From: Streptomyces sp. NRRL WC-3618 | Lineage (GTDB): Bacteria > Actinomycetota > Actinomycetes > Streptomycetales > Streptomycetaceae | Length of the DNA: 57,178 nt | Assembly: GCF_001280005.1 (NCBI RefSeq) | Contig: NZ_LGDW01000415.1 | Span: forward strand, 1-57,178 | Direction: 5' to 3' | Shown here: one piece after another, positions 53,955 through 57,178 of the stretch | How positions within the stretch are numbered: the stretch's first letter is position 1 | Layout of the letters: each line of letters opens with the position of its first letter | The notes under the pieces: model-generated | Told to the model about the DNA's origin: nothing | Database searches by the model: none | The model's input: the letters and a program-made list of their open reading frames with translations, nothing else | Translations under genes and position numbers: made by a program

Positions 53955-54911
53955 TCAGGCGCCCGCCGCGTCGGCGGCAGAGGTCGAGGTCGATGACGCG
54001 GCGATGAGCTCACGAGCGGCGTCGAGGTCGGCGGGGGTCTTCAAAGCCAGCGCCTTCACGCCGGGCAGCGCGCGCTTGGCGAGACCGGTGAGGGTGCCGC
54101 CCGGGCACACCTCGATGATCGCGGTCGCGCCCAGCGCCTTGAACGTCTCCATGCAGAGGTCCCAGCGCACCGGGTTGGCGACCTGCCCGACCAGCCGGGC
54201 GAGCACCTCGGAGCCGTCCGGGACCGTCTGTCCGTCCTTGTTCGAGACGTACGTGATCTTCGGATCGCCGGGCATCAGCGACGTGGCGGCAGCGGCGAGG
54301 GCGTCCACCGCCGGAGCCATGTGGAGCGTGTGGAAAGCCCCGGCCACCTTCAGCTGGACGACCTTGCGCACCCCTTCGGGCTTGTCCTCGACGAGGGCCT
54401 CGATCTGCTCGACCGTACCCGCGGCGACGATCTGCCCGGCGCCGTTCATGTTCGCCGGAGTCAGCCCGAGCTTCTCCAGATGCGCGAGGCTCACCTCGGG
54501 GTCACCACCGAGAAGCGCAGCCATACCGGTGTTCGTGACGGCGGCGGCCTCGGCCATGGCCAGACCGCGCTTGCGTACGAGGGTCAGGGCGGCCAGATCG
54601 TCGAGCACACCGGCGAAGGCGGCGGCGGTGATCTCACCGACGCTGTGACCGGCGACGGCGCCGGGAACGAGGTCGCCGCCCATGGCACCCAGTGCCGAGG
54701 CGGACAGTATCCCGGCCGCGACGAGCAGCGGCTGGGCGACAGCGGTGTCGCGGATCGCGTCGGCGTCGGCCTCGGTGCCGTAGTGGACGAGGTCGAGCCC
54801 GATGGCGTCGGACCACGCGGCGACGCGCTCGGCGGCACCGGGCAGTTCGAGCCAGGGAGTCAGGAAGCCGGGCGTCTGGGCGCCTTGGCCGGGAGCGACG
54901 AGTACGAGCAC
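53955..54911 (-). CDS. fabD: Malonyl-CoA:ACP transacylase
   Basis: 318 aa from GTG 54911 (VLVLVAPGQGAQTPG). Active site serine in VAGHSVGEITAA, the GQGAQ oxyanion motif near the N terminus and the catalytic His in GAFHTLHMAP. It loads malonyl onto ACP and also onto polyketide carrier proteins. First gene of the fab operon; a perfect inverted repeat in its promoter is the likely FasR site. The neighbouring matB may feed malonyl-CoA for the same pool. Confidence 0.95.
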   Translation of the reverse strand: MLVLVAPGQGAQTPGFLTPWLELPGAAERVAAWSDAIGLDLVHYGTEADADAIRDTAVAQPLLVAAGILSASALGAMGGDLVPGAVAGHSVGEITAAAFAGVLDDLAALTLVRKRGLAMAEAAAVTNTGMAALLGGDPEVSLAHLEKLGLTPANMNGAGQIVAAGTVEQIEALVEDKPEGVRKVVQLKVAGAFHTLHMAPAVDALAAAATSLMPGDPKITYVSNKDGQTVPDGSEVLARLVGQVANPVRWDLCMETFKALGATAIIEVCPGGTLTGLAKRALPGVKALALKTPADLDAARELIAASSTSTSAADAAGA

Positions 54912-54974
54912 TCTCACACTCTCTCTTGGGGACGGGCACGGCCGCCCGTGGGGACAGGGACGAAGAACAGCAGG

Positions 54975-55001
54975 GGGTTTTGTAGACCCCCGACAAAACC
55001 C
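54975..55001. promoter_or_regulatory. Likely FasR operator upstream of fabD
   Basis: Perfect nine-base arms GGGTTTTGT and ACAAAACCC (54975-54983, 54993-55001) with a nine-base spacer, 64 bp before the fabD start, touching the fasR stop. FasR is known to bind the fab promoter in S. coelicolor; that this dyad is the site is inferred. Confidence 0.7.
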
Positions 55002-56206
55002 TAGGGTTGGTGATCCCCGTCGGCCAGGCGCCCGAGGATCAGCGCGATCCGCAGTGTGAATGCGGATCGTACATCTGAAGGTGACCATCCGGTGACGTCA
55101 GTCACACGTCGGAGCCGGTAGCGCACGGTGTTCGGGTGAACAAAGAGCATTCGTGCCGCGCCCTCCAGGCTGCTCGCCTGTTCCAGATAGACGGCGAGGG
55201 TTTCCAGAAGCGCGGACCCGGCCTCCTCCAGCGGTCTGTAGATCTCCTCCACCAACTGGTCGCGCGCCCCCGGGTCACCGGCGATCGCGCGCTCCGGCAG
55301 AAGATCGTCGGCGAGCACCGGACGCGGTGCGTCCTGCCAGGCCGAACAGGCCTTCAGCCCCGCGGCGGCGGCCTGTGCGGAGCGGGTGGCGGCGAGCAGG
55401 TCGGGCACGATCGGCCCCGCGACCACGGGCCCGGCGGCATAGGGTCCGATCAGCGCCTTGGCGACGGCGAGCGGATTGTCGTCGCCGCCCGCGATGACGA
55501 CGAGCCGATCACCCAGCACCCCGGTCAGGACCTGCAACTTGGCGTGCCGGGCGGCCCGTCGGATCGCCTCGACGGTCAACTCGCTGTCCCCGTCGGGTGC
55601 GGTGCCGAGCAGCACGCACACATGGTCGGGCGAGTTCCAGCCAAGCGCGGCGGCCCGCGACACGGCTCCCTCGTCGGCCTCGCCGCTGAGCACGGCGTTG
55701 ACGACCAGCGACTCCAGCCGGGCGTCCCAGGCACCCCGTGCCTCGGCCGCCTGGGCGTACACCTGTGCGGTGGCGAAGGCGATCTCGCGGGCGTAGACGA
55801 GCAGCGCCTCACGCAGCATGTTCTCGTCACCGGGAGCGGCCACCTCGTCGATGGCGCTCTCCATGACCTCGATGGTCGTACGGACCATCTCGACCGTCTG
55901 GCGCAGGGTGATCGCCCTGGTCAGCTCACGGGGAGCGGTACCGAAGACGTCCGTGGAGATGGCCTGCGGAGCGTCGGGATGCCGGAACCACTCGGTGAAG
56001 GCGGCGATACCGGCCTGGGCGACCAGCCCGATCCAGGAACGGTTCTCCGGGGGCATCGCCCGGTACCACGACAGCGTCTCGTCCATGCGCGTGATCGCCT
56101 GCGCGGCGAGAGTCCCGGACGACTTCTCCAGCCGCTTCAGGGTCCCCGGGTGCGGATGTTCGGGACGTGCGGGGGGCGCGGGGTGGTGGGATTCGGGTTC
56201 GGGCAC
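55001..56206 (-). CDS. fasR: Fatty acid biosynthesis transcriptional activator FasR
   Basis: 401 aa from GTG 56206. A PucR/CdaR-type regulator: N-terminal and GGDEF-like middle region (residues about 165-290), then the C-terminal HTH_30 domain EEAGSALLETLAVYLEQASS, ARMLFVHPNTVRYRLRRVTD. In S. coelicolor FasR (SCO2386) activates the adjacent fabDHPF operon; gene order and sequence here match. It ends 89 bp before fabD. Confidence 0.93.
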   Translation of the reverse strand: MPEPESHHPAPPARPEHPHPGTLKRLEKSSGTLAAQAITRMDETLSWYRAMPPENRSWIGLVAQAGIAAFTEWFRHPDAPQAISTDVFGTAPRELTRAITLRQTVEMVRTTIEVMESAIDEVAAPGDENMLREALLVYAREIAFATAQVYAQAAEARGAWDARLESLVVNAVLSGEADEGAVSRAAALGWNSPDHVCVLLGTAPDGDSELTVEAIRRAARHAKLQVLTGVLGDRLVVIAGGDDNPLAVAKALIGPYAAGPVVAGPIVPDLLAATRSAQAAAAGLKACSAWQDAPRPVLADDLLPERAIAGDPGARDQLVEEIYRPLEEAGSALLETLAVYLEQASSLEGAARMLFVHPNTVRYRLRRVTDVTGWSPSDVRSAFTLRIALILGRLADGDHQP

Positions 56207-56266
56207 GGAACAAGACTGCCTTATCAGGACGGGAGTGTGCGGCGCCGGGTCTACGGTGGGTGTGTG

Positions 56267-56962
56267 ATGGACGTACGGCGCGCGGACGACCGCTATCCCG
56301 GGGGTGACCCGGCGGCCGGTATCGAATCCTGGCACGCCTTTTCCTTCGGCTCCCACTACGACCCGGACAACCTGCGTTTCGGCGCGATGATCGCCTGCAA
56401 CGAGGAACGCCTCGAGCCCGGCGCGGGCTTCGACGAACACCCGCACAGCCATACGGAGATCGTGACGTGGGTGACGGAGGGGGTCCTCACCCACCGCGAC
56501 TCGACGGGCCACAAGACCACCGTCCACCCCGGGGACGTGCAACGTCTGAGCGCGGCGGCGGGCGTACGCCACGTCGAACGCAACGAGGGGGACACGCCCC
56601 TGACCTTCATCCAGACCTGGCTGGCCCCCCTCACGGCTGGCGGCCCCCCGTCCTACGAAACGATCCGCGGCATAGCCGACGCGACCCCGTACGCGATCCC
56701 GGCGGCGGGCACCCTGCTCCACATACGCCGCCTACACCCAGGAGAACGCACAGCCCTCCCGACGGCCCCCTTCGTATACGTCCACGTAGTACGGGGCGAG
56801 ATCCACCTGGGCCCCGAGACACTGACCCCCGGAGACGCGGCACGGATCACCGGCCCGCCAAGCCCGGAGGCAACGGCACTAACGGCGGCGGAGCTGCTGC
56901 TGTGGGAGACGACCGCATCTATCCAGCCCAGGCCCAGCCATCTCAGCCCGTCCGGCGTTTGA
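56267..56962 (+). CDS. Pirin family protein
   Basis: 231 aa bicupin from ATG 56267 (a GTG one codon upstream is possible). Pirin metal motif: EHPHSHTEIVTWVTEGVLTH; second cupin: ERTALPTAPFVYVHVVRGEI. Pirins bind iron; some are quercetinases and others regulators. Divergent from fasR with 60 bp between. Its last residues (QPRPSHLSPSGV) and stop codon lie in a dispersed intergenic repeat, so the native C terminus was probably replaced. Confidence 0.9.
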   Translation: MDVRRADDRYPGGDPAAGIESWHAFSFGSHYDPDNLRFGAMIACNEERLEPGAGFDEHPHSHTEIVTWVTEGVLTHRDSTGHKTTVHPGDVQRLSAAAGVRHVERNEGDTPLTFIQTWLAPLTAGGPPSYETIRGIADATPYAIPAAGTLLHIRRLHPGERTALPTAPFVYVHVVRGEIHLGPETLTPGDAARITGPPSPEATALTAAELLLWETTASIQPRPSHLSPSGV

Positions 56963-57043
56963 GGACGAGCGCGTTCAGCGCGAAGGGGGGTCTGGGGGCG
57001 CAGCCCCCGGGGACGGGACGGGTAAGGGCGGCGGGGGCGAAAA
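56944..57043 (+). repeat. Dispersed Streptomyces intergenic repeat
   Basis: Starts CAGCCCGTCCGGCGTTTGAG, continues with a GCGCGTTCAGCGCG palindrome and a hairpin GGGGGC-GCA-GCCCCC (56994-57008), then a G-rich end near 57043. I recognise this string as a very common intergenic element in Streptomyces genomes; copy number in this genome is unseen. Confidence 0.75.
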
Positions 57044-57054
57044 CACCCCACCCC

Positions 57055-57177
57055 TCAGCCCCGCCCCTCCCCCACCACCGCATCCGTGAAGCCCGGCCAA
57101 ACCCCCACCGCCCACGCCCCGAACGCCCGATCCGTCAGCGCGACACACCCCACCCCCACCACCGGATCGACCCACAG
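57055..57177 (-). CDS. C-terminal fragment of a probable serine hydrolase (beta-lactamase family), cut by window end
   Basis: The last 40 codons on the minus strand read LWVDPVVGVGCVALTDRAFG then AWAVGVWPGFTDAVVGEGRG and a stop. LWVDPxxGxxxVxLTDR is the usual C-terminal strand of class C beta-lactamase-like hydrolases. The gene continues beyond the right edge; its 3' end is next to the dispersed repeat. Confidence 0.6.
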   Translation of the reverse strand: MWVDPVVGVGCVALTDRAFGAWAVGVWPGFTDAVVGEGRG

Positions 57178-57178
57178 A

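Noticed and set aside
56975..57175. 66-codon minus-strand frame rich in Gly and Pro
   Set aside because: It runs through the dispersed repeat and is out of frame with the more protein-like hydrolase tail ending at 57055.
1..57178. Secondary metabolite cluster, prophage or integrative element
   Set aside because: No modular synthases, integrase, transposase, att-like repeats or tRNA; genes are core or housekeeping in type and composition is even.

Overview
This window reads as a chromosomal core segment of a Streptomyces. It has very high GC with strong third-position GC bias, many GTG starts, four-base stop/start overlaps, long GC-rich hairpin terminators between convergent genes, and gene families typical of the genus (DUF3145, an SCO2400-like protein, an EI24-like protein, FasR). 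From memory, and not checked here, the gene order resembles the S. coelicolor stretch from about SCO2445 (carboxyltransferase) and SCO2444 (matB) down to SCO2390-2386 (fabF, acpP, fabH, fabD, fasR), shown here in reverse. I see no rRNA, tRNA, CRISPR array, insertion sequence or prophage.

Layout. 0.2-5.8 kb: a large HTH/nSTAND/WD40 protein, a lipoprotein and two small Cys-rich secreted proteins. 5.9-9.0 kb: a translationally coupled matB plus fused acetyl-CoA-carboxylase-type carboxyltransferase. 9.1-12.1 kb: a MerR-PP2C fusion with a textbook MerR promoter, an ATP-grasp enzyme and a hypothetical protein. 12.2-13.8 kb: an IclR regulator coupled to an SMP-30 lactonase. 14.0-17.9 kb: a four-gene coupled module (XRE regulator, ImmA/IrrE metallopeptidase, seven-helix MAB_1171c-like protein, FAD monooxygenase), divergent from a GH51 arabinofuranosidase. 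19.7-26.4 kb: Rrf2 regulator, a frameshifted PGRP amidase, secreted proteins and an aminotransferase with a Gln/Pro/Met-rich tail.

26.6-41.8 kb is a sugar block: galM, a multiple-monosaccharide ABC transporter (chvE/mmsA/mmsB), a U32-like protein, a sugar-acid dehydratase with a zinc alcohol dehydrogenase, a LacI regulator and a second ABC transporter of the galactofuranose (YtfQRT-YjfF) type. Together these suggest uptake and oxidative catabolism of plant-derived pentoses or hexoses. A shared 13-bp motif links the U32-like gene to the dehydratase promoter.

41.9-50.3 kb holds an SCO2400-like zinc-ribbon membrane protein, a MarR/oxidoreductase divergon with a clear operator, an M14 metallopeptidase, an EI24 membrane protein, a C15-like protein lacking the expected Cys, and an SGNH hydrolase. 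50.5-56.2 kb is DUF3145 and the type II fatty-acid synthase operon fabD-fabH-acpP-fabF with its regulator fasR and a likely FasR operator. The right end holds a pirin gene whose 3' end lies in what I recognise as a dispersed Streptomyces repeat, then the tail of a probable serine hydrolase.

The candidates most deserving follow-up are the XRE/ImmA/MAB_1171c/FAD module with its twin operator, and the MerR-PP2C fusion with its 19-bp-spacer promoter.
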